Source: Rikenellaceae bacterium (lineage in GTDB: Bacteria; Bacteroidota; Bacteroidia; Bacteroidales; UBA932). From it: a DNA stretch of 48,499 nt. The DNA lies in contig CAAGIG010000019.1 in assembly GCA_900769885.1 (NCBI GenBank), positions 1-48,499 on the forward strand. Reading direction: 5' to 3'. Below, piece by piece: positions 15,506 through 23,800 of this stretch; the stretch's first letter is position 1, and each line of letters starts with the position of its first letter. The translations under genes were made by a program, and so were the position numbers. The notes under the pieces are model-generated. The model was not told the DNA's origin. It saw only the letters and a list, made by a program, of their open reading frames with translations, and ran no database searches.

Positions 15506-15589
15506 TACCCAGAGCCGGGGTCGAACCGGCACAGGTGTTACCCCACTGGTGTTTGAGACCAGCGCGTCTACCGATTCCGCCATCTGGGC
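15506..15589 (-). tRNA. tRNA-Leu (anticodon CAA)
   Basis: Read on the minus strand: acceptor GCCCAGA pairs with TCTGGGT (one G-U pair), D-arm region with GGTAGACGC, anticodon stem-loop CTGGT-CTCAAAC-ACCAG giving anticodon CAA, a long variable arm typical of class II tRNA (TGGGGTAACACCT), and T-arm GCCGGTTCGACCCCGGC. Discriminator A; CCA is not encoded. The length of 84 nt and the variable arm support leucine. It is divergent from aroB and its 3' end resembles the site 12864-12880. Confidence 0.95.
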
Positions 15590-15638
15590 ATTTGGCATTG
15601 TTGGTAAACATTGCGGGTGCAAAGATAGAAAAAAATGT

Positions 15639-15646
15639 TACATTTG
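15639..15646 (+). promoter_or_regulatory. -7 element of the shikimate operon
   Basis: TACATTTG matches the Bacteroidota -7 consensus and lies 20 bp before the aroB start; no clear -33 element is seen. Confidence 0.45.
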
Positions 15647-15666
15647 TAAATATTTTTTTTCATTCA

Positions 15667-16728
15667 ATGGACAACTTCTTGATAAATTCTTCGTATCTAC
15701 CTCTGAATGAGGAGCTTTCCAAGTATAAAAATATTTACGCAATAGTCGATTCAAACCTATTTTCGCACTATTCTGCCTTTATTCAGGAGAGATTTGAGAA
15801 TGCTTTCACCTTTGAGAGCAGCGAGCAGAACAAGTCTTTTGAAACCGTCGAAAAAATTATCAGTTGGCTGTTGGAGAGAAACGCAGGGAGGGATAGCCTG
15901 CTTGTCGGTATTGGCGGGGGAATCACTACCGACATCTGCGGATTTGTCGCATCAATATACAAAAGAGGTATCCGGTCTGGTCTGGTTCCCACCACTCTGA
16001 CTGCTCAAATAGATGCAGCCATCGGCGGAAAGACAGGGGTCAATTTCAATGGAATAAAAAATGTTGCAGGGACTTTTTCCAAAGCACAATTCATCTACAT
16101 AAACCCTACTTTTTTAAAGACTCTTCCCGAAAGGGAACTCCTTTGCGGATGGGGAGAATTGCTCAAAACATTTATAATTGGAGACAAGGCTTCATTTGCC
16201 GAGGCAGCGGAAATCCTTAAAAACGGCACTCCTGTCAACGAATCTCCGGAACTGCTGACCAAAGCGATAAGAATAAAATCGGAAATCGTAACAAAAGACC
16301 GTTTTGAGGGTGGAATCAGGGCAAAATTGAACCTGGGCCACACCTTCGGTCACGCAATCGAATCCTGTTGTCAGCTATTTGCTCCAAATGAAAATATCTG
16401 CAACCACGGAGAGGCAGTAGCCATCGGAATTAAGATTGCCGCAAAATTTTCATACATAAAGGGATTGCTCAGCCAAAGTGAGTATCAGCTTATCATAGAG
16501 ACCATTTCCACTGCAGGATACCCAACTTTGGGAGATGTAATCAAACATTGCCACAACACCTCGGCTGAGGATTTTAGAAAGAAGTTGCTTCACTTTATGG
16601 GGAATGATAAGAAATGTAAAGAAGATTTTATTAATTTTGTCTTTATTATCGGCGTAGGGGAGGTTAAAATCATCCCTACTCCCCTAACGGAAATAGAACA
16701 TTATATAGATGATTTGTGTAACGATTAG
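15667..16728 (+). CDS. aroB: 3-dehydroquinate synthase
   Basis: Second step of the shikimate pathway: DAHP to 3-dehydroquinate, NAD and divalent-metal dependent, cytosolic. 353 residues from ATG 15667; the open frame extends upstream through the tRNA gene, which excludes earlier starts. Visible: LVGIGGGITTDICGFVAS (NAD-binding glycine-rich loop), LVPTTLTAQIDAAIGGKTGVNF, the metal and catalytic motifs GWGELLKTF, LNLGHTFGHAIE and NHGEAVAIGI. The 3' end overlaps the next gene by 20 bp, indicating translational coupling. Confidence 0.95.
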   Translation: MDNFLINSSYLPLNEELSKYKNIYAIVDSNLFSHYSAFIQERFENAFTFESSEQNKSFETVEKIISWLLERNAGRDSLLVGIGGGITTDICGFVASIYKRGIRSGLVPTTLTAQIDAAIGGKTGVNFNGIKNVAGTFSKAQFIYINPTFLKTLPERELLCGWGELLKTFIIGDKASFAEAAEILKNGTPVNESPELLTKAIRIKSEIVTKDRFEGGIRAKLNLGHTFGHAIESCCQLFAPNENICNHGEAVAIGIKIAAKFSYIKGLLSQSEYQLIIETISTAGYPTLGDVIKHCHNTSAEDFRKKLLHFMGNDKKCKEDFINFVFIIGVGEVKIIPTPLTEIEHYIDDLCND

Positions 16729-18697
16729 TGATTTCGGTCTTGATGATTGCAAAAAATCGTTGAGAAAATGCGAAAAACTCCGCAAAATATATCCCGATAT
16801 TGTTGCAGAGATTCGACTCGATTTGTGCGGCCTGACCAAAGTACAACTCAAAAACCTTTTCTCAAGTACACAAATTCCACTTATAGCAACCTGCCGCAAA
16901 AGAACCTCTACCGAAGCAATCGAGGCACTCTCGGCAGGAGCTTCATATCTTGACATTAATCTGATGACTTTCAAGAAATTCCCTCAAAACGACAAGGAAC
17001 TGATCATCAGAAAAAATACAAAACTTATACTCTCATTCCACGACTTTACAGCCACTCCATCACTGGAACTGCTATCCCAAATCTATAAGGAAGCAGTCAG
17101 CGAGGGGGCAGATATTGTAAAGATAGCCACCACAGCCTCGAGTAAAGAGGATGTCGACAAAATCTTTGAATTGTACAAACTTCAAAGGGGCGGCAAACTT
17201 GGAAAAATTGTCCCGCTGGAGGCTTTTGCAATGGGCAGTGAATTCCAATATACAAGACTCGCAGCCCACAATATCGGTGCACCTTTCATTTATTGCGCCC
17301 TCCGCAAAAGATCGGTCGTTGCCCCTGGAATGTTTGTTGTGGATGAATTTGAAAAATTGTTCCCCAAATTCACTATAAAAGGGGAAATCGATATTCCTGC
17401 CTCAAAAAGTATTGCACAAAGGGCAATCATTGCTGCAATTTTGGCAAAAGGGACGAGCGAATTCCACAATTTCACCCATTGCTGGGACATTGACTCTGCT
17501 GTCGCAGTTGCAAAACAGCTTTCTCCGAAGGTTTATAATGACAAAGGAACTTTAGTCGTCAGCGGAGGCTATCCTCTTGACCACCAGGAGACTCAGATCT
17601 CGGTATTCCCTACAATGCTAACAAGCATCCCCACTCTTGGAAACTCATCTACAATTTTCGTGGGAGAATCGGGGCTACTTTCAAGACTCTGCATCCCGGT
17701 ACTTGCACAATACGGTGAATCTGTGACAATCTCCGGAGAAGGAAGCCTTCTGGACCGTCATATGTTCGGATGCAAAGAGGTAATGGAAGAACTTGGTGCC
17801 ACCTGCGTACTTACTGCACAGGAGACATTGCCTGCCATAGTTTGCGGACCGATTAAAGGGGGAGAGATCACCCTTTCAGGGAAAAAGGGTTCGCAATTCA
17901 TCTCAGGACTCCTTATGGCACTGCCACTTTGCAAGAAAAACAGTACACTCATAGTGGAAAACCCCACTAGTGTACCATACATCCAACTCACAATCGATGT
18001 AATCAAGAAGTTTGGAATAGAAATCAACAGCCGTTCTGAAGAGAACAGATTGATTTTCGAAATACCTGGCAAACAGAAATACAAACCTGCCGAATTCACC
18101 TTTGAAGGGGACTGGAGTTCCGCTGCAAATTTTGTAATTATTGGGGCCATTTACGGCGATGTTCTCTTAAAAGGCTTAAATCTCACATCACTTCAGGCCG
18201 ACAAGAAAATTATCGACGTAGTTCGCAAAGCAGGTGCAATAGTCGAGCGAAAATCAAAAGGAATCAGGGTCAGAATGGGACATCTCTCCTGTTTTGATGT
18301 GGATGTCACCAATTGTCCCGACTTGCTGCCGGGTCTTTCAATAATGGCGGCACTTTCAGAAGGAACATCCCATCTGAGCGGAGTTGCAAGACTGAAAAAC
18401 AAAGAGAGTGACCGACCACTGATTATGACCCAGATTTTGAACAAAATGGGAGTCGAAGCGGAACTTGACGGAGATACTCTGCACATTACCGGAATCTCAA
18501 TGGCACGAAGAATACTCGAGAACAATATGCTCAAAGGGGGCAATTTCTGTGCATCGAGCGACCATCGTGTGGCAATGGCTCTCAAAATAGCCTCAATCGC
18601 TTGCAAAGGGGAGATCAAGATTGACAATACAGACTGCATAGACAAATCATTCCCTGAGTTTTTGACAATCCTTGACAACATCCTCACAAAAGAATGA
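16709..18697 (+). CDS. aroDA: Fused type I 3-dehydroquinate dehydratase / EPSP synthase
   Basis: One 662-residue protein carries two pathway steps. Residues about 1-215 are a type I dehydroquinase with His111 (LSFHDFTATPS) and the Schiff-base Lys138 (ADIVKIATTAS), ending RKRSVVAPGM. Residues about 220-662 are EPSP synthase: IPASKSIAQRAI (Lys233, Arg238), SGKKGSQFISGLLMALPL, FEGDWSSAANF, CPDLLPGLSIMAAL and SSDHRVAMAL (Asp618). The usual GNAGTTLR motif is replaced by GESGLLSR. No stop or frameshift separates the halves and the linker is only a few residues. It sits between aroB and aroC with overlaps on both sides, so steps 2, 3, 6 and 7 are encoded in three genes. Confidence 0.93.
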   Translation: MICVTISDFGLDDCKKSLRKCEKLRKIYPDIVAEIRLDLCGLTKVQLKNLFSSTQIPLIATCRKRTSTEAIEALSAGASYLDINLMTFKKFPQNDKELIIRKNTKLILSFHDFTATPSLELLSQIYKEAVSEGADIVKIATTASSKEDVDKIFELYKLQRGGKLGKIVPLEAFAMGSEFQYTRLAAHNIGAPFIYCALRKRSVVAPGMFVVDEFEKLFPKFTIKGEIDIPASKSIAQRAIIAAILAKGTSEFHNFTHCWDIDSAVAVAKQLSPKVYNDKGTLVVSGGYPLDHQETQISVFPTMLTSIPTLGNSSTIFVGESGLLSRLCIPVLAQYGESVTISGEGSLLDRHMFGCKEVMEELGATCVLTAQETLPAIVCGPIKGGEITLSGKKGSQFISGLLMALPLCKKNSTLIVENPTSVPYIQLTIDVIKKFGIEINSRSEENRLIFEIPGKQKYKPAEFTFEGDWSSAANFVIIGAIYGDVLLKGLNLTSLQADKKIIDVVRKAGAIVERKSKGIRVRMGHLSCFDVDVTNCPDLLPGLSIMAALSEGTSHLSGVARLKNKESDRPLIMTQILNKMGVEAELDGDTLHITGISMARRILENNMLKGGNFCASSDHRVAMALKIASIACKGEIKIDNTDCIDKSFPEFLTILDNILTKE

Positions 18698-19701
18698 ACA
18701 CCTTTGGCAATAAATTCAGAATAACCCTTTGGGGAGAATCCCACACCCCGAGTATCGGCGTTACAATCGAGGGAGTTCCCTCCGGCATTGCCATATCACA
18801 AGAAGATTTTCTCAAAGAGATAGACCGCAGACGCCCTGGCGCAAAAGGGACTACTGCCAGAAAAGAGTCAGATATTCCTATAATAATCAGAGGGATAGAA
18901 AATGGAGTCACCACCGGCACTTCAATACAAATCTCATTTGAAAACAAAAACATACGCCCCACCGATTATTCCCAATTTGCCGAAATTCCCAGGCCCTCAC
19001 ACGCTGATATGGTCCGACTGATAAAATACCCAAATGAGGAATTCTCTTCTGGTGGTGGAGTATTTTCAGGTAGAATGACCTTGCCGCTGGTAGCTGCCGG
19101 AGTAATTGCCAAAAAGATAATTGCCCCAATTGAAATTGAAACAGAATTCACTTCACTTGGCAAAATATCAATTCCTAAGGAATATAGCACAAACCCTTGG
19201 AACTATCCCACATTTGCCAACTACATTGAATCAATTATGGCAGAAGGAGACTCTATCGGAGGAGTTGTAAAATGTACCTGCAACCGGGTTCCTGCAGGAA
19301 TTGGAGAGCCATTTTTTGAATCATTGGAATCAAGGATCTCCCAGCTCATATTCTCAATTCCCGGAATCAGAGGAATCGAATTCGGAGAGGGATTTGCAGC
19401 AGCTGCAATGAAAGGTTCTGAGCACAATGACCCCATTATAGACACTTCTGGCAAAACATCAAAAAACTCCGCAGGAGGAATCAATGGAGGTATCTCCAAC
19501 GGCAATCCGATCATTTTCTCCGTTGCAATAAAACCGACTGCCAGCATCTCCAGGACACAACGTAGCATTTCCCTTAAAACAGGAGAAATGACAGAATTTT
19601 CCATCAAAGGAAGACACGACAGCTGCTTCGCCCTGAGAGTTCCAGCAGTAATCGAATCTATGGCAGCAATCGCAATTGCTTCGTTCTATAAATCATACTA
19701 A
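18694..19701 (+). CDS. aroC: Chorismate synthase
   Basis: Last step of the shikimate pathway: 1,4-elimination of phosphate from EPSP, needing reduced FMN. 335 residues with the family motifs GNKFRITLWGESHTPSIGV, RRPGAKGTTARKESD, PSHADMVRLIKYP, SSGGGVFSGRMTLPLVAAG, GIRGIEFGEGFAAAAMKGSEHND, NSAGGINGGISNGNPI and the C-terminal GRHDSCFALRVPAVIESMAA. Its ATG overlaps the TGA of the aroD-aroA fusion (ATGA). It ends convergent to rpsC with a shared terminator between them. Confidence 0.96.
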   Translation: MNTFGNKFRITLWGESHTPSIGVTIEGVPSGIAISQEDFLKEIDRRRPGAKGTTARKESDIPIIIRGIENGVTTGTSIQISFENKNIRPTDYSQFAEIPRPSHADMVRLIKYPNEEFSSGGGVFSGRMTLPLVAAGVIAKKIIAPIEIETEFTSLGKISIPKEYSTNPWNYPTFANYIESIMAEGDSIGGVVKCTCNRVPAGIGEPFFESLESRISQLIFSIPGIRGIEFGEGFAAAAMKGSEHNDPIIDTSGKTSKNSAGGINGGISNGNPIIFSVAIKPTASISRTQRSISLKTGEMTEFSIKGRHDSCFALRVPAVIESMAAIAIASFYKSY

Positions 19702-19719
19702 CAGCTTATAGCAATAAAA

Positions 19720-19747
19720 AAAGGATGGCGAAATTTCGTCATCCTTT
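19720..19747. terminator. Bidirectional terminator between aroC and rpsC
   Basis: Stem AAAGGATG(g)CGAAA / TTTCG(t)CATCCTTT with a G-T mismatch position, flanked by A-runs on the left and T-rich sequence on the right, so it can end both the aro transcript and the ribosomal protein transcript. It is the evidence that the ribosomal protein operon really stops after rpsC. Confidence 0.85.
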
Positions 19748-19768
19748 CTTATTATTGGTTGTCTGAAA

Positions 19769-20536
19769 TTATTCAGCTTTGTTCTCACGGTTTCCGCGAG
19801 GACGTCTGTCACGACGTCTGTCACCACGACCACGACGACCTTCGTTACGGCCACCATTGTGGTTTGCAGAAGCGTTAGCAGCAACACCTGCGTTAGGAGA
19901 AAGATCACGTTTTCCGTAAACTTCACCGTTGCAAATCCATACTTTGATACCAAGTACACCTACTTTAGTGTGAGCTTCAGCCAAAGCATAGTCGATGTCA
20001 GCTCTGAAAGTATGAAGAGGGGTTCTTCCTTCTTTGTAAAGTTCTCTTCTTGCCATTTCAGCACCGCCAAGACGACCGCTGATAAGAACTTTGATACCTT
20101 CAGCACCCATACGCATTGCGCTTGCGATAGCCATTTTGATAGCACGACGGTAAGATACACGACCTTCTACCTGACGAGCGATATTGTTAGCTACGATGTT
20201 TGCATCGATTTCAGGTCTCTTAACTTCGAAGATGTTGATTTGAACCTCTTTGCTGGTGATTTTTTTCAACTCTTCTTTAAGTTTGTCAACCTCTTGTCCC
20301 ATTTTACCGATGATCAAACCTGGTCTTGCGGTATGAATGGTGATGGTGATTAGTTTAAGGGTTCTTTCAATAACGATTTTTGAAAGGTTTGCTTTTGAAA
20401 TACGAGCATAAAGATATTCGCGGATTTTTGAATCCTCAAGAATCTTTGCTGCGTAGTCATCTCCGCCGTACCAGTTGGAATCCCAGCCGCGGATTACGCC
20501 AATTCTGTTAGCTATAGGGTTAATTTTTTGTCCCAT
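19769..20536 (-). CDS. rpsC: 30S ribosomal protein S3
   Basis: 255 residues: MGQKINPIANRIGVIRGWDSNWYGG, KH domain with GLIIGKMGQEVDKLKEEL, and the C-terminal domain RAIKMAIASAMRMGAEGIKVLISGRLGGAEMARRE. Past about residue 215 there is a low-complexity tail rich in Asn, Gly and Arg (NHNGGRNEGRRGRGDRRRDR), longer than in most S3 proteins. It is the last gene of the block; rplP, which normally follows, is absent and a terminator follows instead. Confidence 0.97.
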   Translation of the reverse strand: MGQKINPIANRIGVIRGWDSNWYGGDDYAAKILEDSKIREYLYARISKANLSKIVIERTLKLITITIHTARPGLIIGKMGQEVDKLKEELKKITSKEVQINIFEVKRPEIDANIVANNIARQVEGRVSYRRAIKMAIASAMRMGAEGIKVLISGRLGGAEMARRELYKEGRTPLHTFRADIDYALAEAHTKVGVLGIKVWICNGEVYGKRDLSPNAGVAANASANHNGGRNEGRRGRGDRRRDRRPRGNRENKAE

Positions 20537-20538
20537 TA

Positions 20539-20970
20539 TTATTCCTCCTGTGCGGTTTTAACTTGTTTAACTTCTTTAACTCCAACGATTACGGTTACGT
20601 GGTTAGAGCGTTTACGGATACGTGCTGCACGACCTTGAGGAGCAGTACGGATACGTTTAAGGGTTGAGCCTTGGCCTACCATAATAGATTTAACGATAAC
20701 GTTACCGTTTTCCAATTCTTTACGGTCTGCTTCATTTTTAGCTTCCCAGTTAGCAATAGCAGAGCGGATTAGTTTTTCTACGCGACCTGCTGCTTCTTTC
20801 TTTGTATATTTAAGAACGTCCAATGCGCGGTTAACTTCCATTCCTCTAACCATATCCGCTACAAGACGCATCTTGCGGGGAGATGTGGGAACATCATTAA
20901 GTTTCGCGATTGCGGTTACTTTCTTAACTTCTTTTAGCCTGTCGGCCATTTCTTTTTTACGAGATCCCAT
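20539..20970 (-). CDS. rplV: 50S ribosomal protein L22
   Basis: 143 residues, with an N-terminal extension of about 20 residues and then the family core AKLNDVPTSPRKMRLVADMVRG, ALDVLKYTKKEAAG, VEKLIRSAIANWE and GQGSTLKRIRTAPQGRAARIRKRSNHVTVIV, whose loop lines the exit tunnel. It ends 2 bp before the rpsC start. Confidence 0.97.
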   Translation of the reverse strand: MGSRKKEMADRLKEVKKVTAIAKLNDVPTSPRKMRLVADMVRGMEVNRALDVLKYTKKEAAGRVEKLIRSAIANWEAKNEADRKELENGNVIVKSIMVGQGSTLKRIRTAPQGRAARIRKRSNHVTVIVGVKEVKQVKTAQEE

Positions 20971-20995
20971 TATTGTAATTCTTTACATTAATTGA

Positions 20996-21262
20996 TTAAC
21001 GATTACCCGAATGGCCTTTAAAGGTACGGGTTGGTGCAAATTCTCCTAGTTTGTGACCAACCATATTCTCAGTAACATATACCGGAATAAATTTGTTTCC
21101 GTTATGAACCGCGATGGTATGACCAACAAAGTCAGGTGAGATCAAACTGGCACGTGACCAAGTTTTAATAACTTCTTTTTTCATGGTACCTTCGTTCATA
21201 GCGATTACTCTTTTCTCAAGAGCTGCTTGAATATAGGGACCTTTTCTAAGTGATCTACTCAT
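20996..21262 (-). CDS. rpsS: 30S ribosomal protein S19
   Basis: 88 residues: MSRSLRKGPYIQAALEKRV, IKTWSRASLISPDFVGHTIAVHNG and KLGEFAPTRTFKGHSG are the conserved S19 segments. Normal length; part of the leftward ribosomal protein operon between rplB and rplV. Confidence 0.97.
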   Translation of the reverse strand: MSRSLRKGPYIQAALEKRVIAMNEGTMKKEVIKTWSRASLISPDFVGHTIAVHNGNKFIPVYVTENMVGHKLGEFAPTRTFKGHSGNR

Positions 21263-21281
21263 AATACTCTATTTTATTCCG

Positions 21282-22106
21282 TTATTTTTTACGTCTTTCG
21301 ATTATAAACTTATTAGAAGTGGCTTTAGGATTACGAGTCTTATATCCTTTAGCTGGAAGACCTTTACGTGAACGAGGGTGTCCTCCTGATGCACGTCCTT
21401 CACCACCACCCATAGGGTGATCAACAGGGTTCATTACCACACCTCTGTTTCGAGGTCTGCGGCCTAGCCAACGGCTTCTACCCGCTTTACCTGATGATTC
21501 CAAGTTATGATCTGAGTTTGAAACGGTACCTACAGTCGCACGGCAAGATACAAGAACCATTCTGGTTTCACCTGAAGGGAGACGAAGAATAGCGTGTTTG
21601 CCTTCACGAGCTGTCAATTGAGCATAAGCACCTGCACTACGAGCCATTGCAGCACCTTGACCAGGACGAAGCTCAATGTTGTGAATAACTGTACCTAGCG
21701 GAATTTCTGATAGAGGAAGAGTATTACCAACTTCGGGAGCTACACCAGAACCAGACATAATTGTCTGACCAACTTGGATCCCTTGAGGAGCGATAATGTA
21801 TCTTTTCTCTCCGTCAGCATAAACTACCAACGCAATGCGAGCACTGCGGTTAGGATCGTATTCTACTGTTTTTACTGTTGCTGGGCATTGGTCTTTATCA
21901 CGAAGGAAGTCGATGATACGATACATTCTCTTGTGACCACCACCAATGTAGCGCATTGTCATTTTACCGGTATTATTACGTCCACCTGTCTTTTTCAAAG
22001 GCTCCAAAAGAGACTTTTCTGGTTTTGAACAAGTGATTTCGCTGAATGCGCTGATGATTTTATTTCTTTGACCGGGTGTTGTCGGTTTGAATTTACGTAC
22101 TGCCAT
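21282..22106 (-). CDS. rplB: 50S ribosomal protein L2
   Basis: 274 residues from MAVRKFKPTTPGQRN, the usual L2 start; nine further upstream codons are open but unlike the family. Conserved peptidyl-transferase-centre segment PVDHPMGGGEGRASGGHPRS, with the His needed for 50S function, and RNRGVVMN are present. It lies 4 bp downstream of rplW. Confidence 0.97.
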   Translation of the reverse strand: MAVRKFKPTTPGQRNKIISAFSEITCSKPEKSLLEPLKKTGGRNNTGKMTMRYIGGGHKRMYRIIDFLRDKDQCPATVKTVEYDPNRSARIALVVYADGEKRYIIAPQGIQVGQTIMSGSGVAPEVGNTLPLSEIPLGTVIHNIELRPGQGAAMARSAGAYAQLTAREGKHAILRLPSGETRMVLVSCRATVGTVSNSDHNLESSGKAGRSRWLGRRPRNRGVVMNPVDHPMGGGEGRASGGHPRSRKGLPAKGYKTRNPKATSNKFIIERRKK

Positions 22107-22110
22107 AGGA

Positions 22111-22401
22111 TTAAATGTTGCTGTAGAAATCAATCTTATCTTCTCCTGCCAATGTCACATAAGCTTTCTTATAGTGGTTGGCACGTCCTGTCAATAGCCC
22201 TGCTTTTGTGTAGCGGCTTTTACGTTTTCCGTGGTAGTTTACAGTATTAACATCTGCTACTGAAACACCATACTGTTGCTCGACCGCTTTTTTAATTTCG
22301 ATTTTGTTTGCTGTGCGGTCAACGATGAAACCGTAACGATTCAATTTATCGCCCTGAATCGTCAATTTCTCTGTTACTATAGGCTTAACTAATATTCCCA
22401 T
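22111..22401 (-). CDS. rplW: 50S ribosomal protein L23
   Basis: 96 residues: ILVKPIVTEKLT, NRYGFIVDRTANKIEIKKAVEQQYGVSVADVNTV and the basic loop GKRKSRYTKAGLLTGR are typical of L23, which forms the docking site for SRP and trigger factor at the tunnel exit. It sits between rplD and rplB as in the canonical S10 operon. Confidence 0.96.
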   Translation of the reverse strand: MGILVKPIVTEKLTIQGDKLNRYGFIVDRTANKIEIKKAVEQQYGVSVADVNTVNYHGKRKSRYTKAGLLTGRANHYKKAYVTLAGEDKIDFYSNI

Positions 22402-22413
22402 TTTTTCCTACGG

Positions 22414-23040
22414 TTATTTGCGTCTTGCTGCAATGATGTCTTGAACACCGTCAACCAATACTAGTTGGTATGCGTTCATAATGTTATAGGTATTGATCTC
22501 ATCAATAGTGATAACATTGACATTTTGAAGATTGCGTGAAGACTTGTAAATATTTTCACTGCCTTGAGGAAGGACGAACAAAGTTCTTCTTCCGTTAGCT
22601 TTGATATTTTCAAGAATTTGGATAAACTCTTTAGTTTTAGGAGCATCCATTGCGAAAGGCTCAACCATAACGATTGCATTTTCTTGAGCTTTATATGACA
22701 AAGCTGAGAAACGTGCCAATTGTTTCAATTTCTTGTTAAGTTTGAAACGATAATCGCGTGGTTTAGGACCGAATACTCTACCACCACCAACATATGTAGG
22801 TGCTTTGATGCTACCGTGACGTGCTCCGCCACCACCTTTTTGGCGACCCATTTTCTTGGTTGAGTAGCTCACTTCCCATCTTTCTTTGGTTTTGTGAGTA
22901 CCTTGGCGTTGGTTTGCCAAAAATTGTTTAACATCTAGATAGATAGCGTGATCGTTTGGTTCGATACCGAAGATCTCTGAATCAAGAGTTACTTTTTTTC
23001 CTGACTCGGTTCCGTCAATTTTGTAAACTGCTAATTCCAT
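22414..23040 (-). CDS. rplD: 50S ribosomal protein L4
   Basis: 208 residues. The extended tunnel loop is recognisable (RQGTHKTKERWEVSYSTKKMGRQKGGGGARHGSIKAP, then GGRVFGPKPRDYRFKLNKK). In gammaproteobacteria L4 autoregulates the S10 operon; whether that applies here cannot be seen. It starts 4 bp after the rplC stop. Confidence 0.96.
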   Translation of the reverse strand: MELAVYKIDGTESGKKVTLDSEIFGIEPNDHAIYLDVKQFLANQRQGTHKTKERWEVSYSTKKMGRQKGGGGARHGSIKAPTYVGGGRVFGPKPRDYRFKLNKKLKQLARFSALSYKAQENAIVMVEPFAMDAPKTKEFIQILENIKANGRRTLFVLPQGSENIYKSSRNLQNVNVITIDEINTYNIMNAYQLVLVDGVQDIIAARRK

Positions 23041-23044
23041 TTTC

Positions 23045-23668
23045 TTAGTCCTCCAATATTACATAAGATCCCTTTGCTCCAGGTATTGAACCTTTCACAA
23101 GAACCAAGTTGTTCTCAGGAATAACTTTAATTACTTTAAGGTTAAGAACTTTAACGCGGTCACCACCCATACGGCCCGCCATTCTCATACCTTTGAATAC
23201 TCTTGAAGGCCAAGAAGATGCACCTAGTGAACCAGGGTGACGAAGTCTGTTGTGCTGACCGTGAGTTTGGCCGCCAACCCCTTGGAAACCGTGACGTTTA
23301 ACAACCCCTTGGAAACCTTTACCTTTAGAGATTCCGGTTACATCTACCCATTCCAAACCTTCTGAAAGGTCTGCAACGGTTACAGTGTCACCTAATTGAA
23401 GTTCTTTAGCGAAATCAGCTTCGAACTCTACGATTTTACGTTTAGGTGTGGTTCCTGCCTTATCAAAATGGCCTTTCAAAGCCTTGCTGGTGTGTTTTTC
23501 TTTCATTTCGTCATAGGCAAGTTGTACAGCGGCATAACCATCTTTCTCTACTGTACGAATCTGCGTAACAACACACGGACCAGCCTCAATAACGGTGCAT
23601 GGAATATTTTTTCCATCAGCATCGAACACGGAAGTCATTCCGATTTTTTTTCCAATTAATCCAGGCAT
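23045..23668 (-). CDS. rplC: 50S ribosomal protein L3
   Basis: 207 residues: MPGLIGKKIGMTSVFDADGK, VDVTGISKGKGFQGVVKRHGF and GQTHGQHNRLRHPGSLGASS with the methylatable Gln region, and AGRMGGDRVKVLNL. It is the first gene of this operon; rpsJ, which normally precedes rplC, is replaced by a promoter region and a divergent ABC-F gene. Confidence 0.97.
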   Translation of the reverse strand: MPGLIGKKIGMTSVFDADGKNIPCTVIEAGPCVVTQIRTVEKDGYAAVQLAYDEMKEKHTSKALKGHFDKAGTTPKRKIVEFEADFAKELQLGDTVTVADLSEGLEWVDVTGISKGKGFQGVVKRHGFQGVGGQTHGQHNRLRHPGSLGASSWPSRVFKGMRMAGRMGGDRVKVLNLKVIKVIPENNLVLVKGSIPGAKGSYVILED

Positions 23669-23731
23669 TGGTTTAATATTAAATTATTGATAATTAATTA
23701 GTTAATTGCTCCACACAATTTTTGTGGGCTG

Positions 23732-23761
23732 CAAATATAGTACTATTTTTTTAATTTACAA
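23732..23761 (-). promoter_or_regulatory. Promoter of the rplC-rpsC operon
   Basis: On the minus strand TTG (23761-23759), a 19-bp spacer and TATATTTG (23739-23732) form a good promoter about 65 bp upstream of rplC, supporting rplC as first gene of a free-standing transcription unit. Confidence 0.65.
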
Positions 23762-23773
23762 CGATTTATGCGG

Positions 23774-23781
23774 TATATTTG
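23774..23781 (+). promoter_or_regulatory. -7 element of the ABC-F gene
   Basis: TATATTTG, 19 bp before the start codon at 23801. No clear -33 match is seen. Confidence 0.5.
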
Positions 23782-23800
23782 CCAAATAATCGGTTAAAAA

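Noticed and set aside
15535..15666. Upstream extension of the aroB frame
   Set aside because: It runs through the tRNA-Leu gene and the aroB -7 element and has no similarity to dehydroquinate synthase; ATG 15667 is used.
19859..20353. 164-residue plus-strand reading frame inside rpsC
   Set aside because: It is a shadow of rpsC with no family similarity; the S3 protein on the minus strand is certain.
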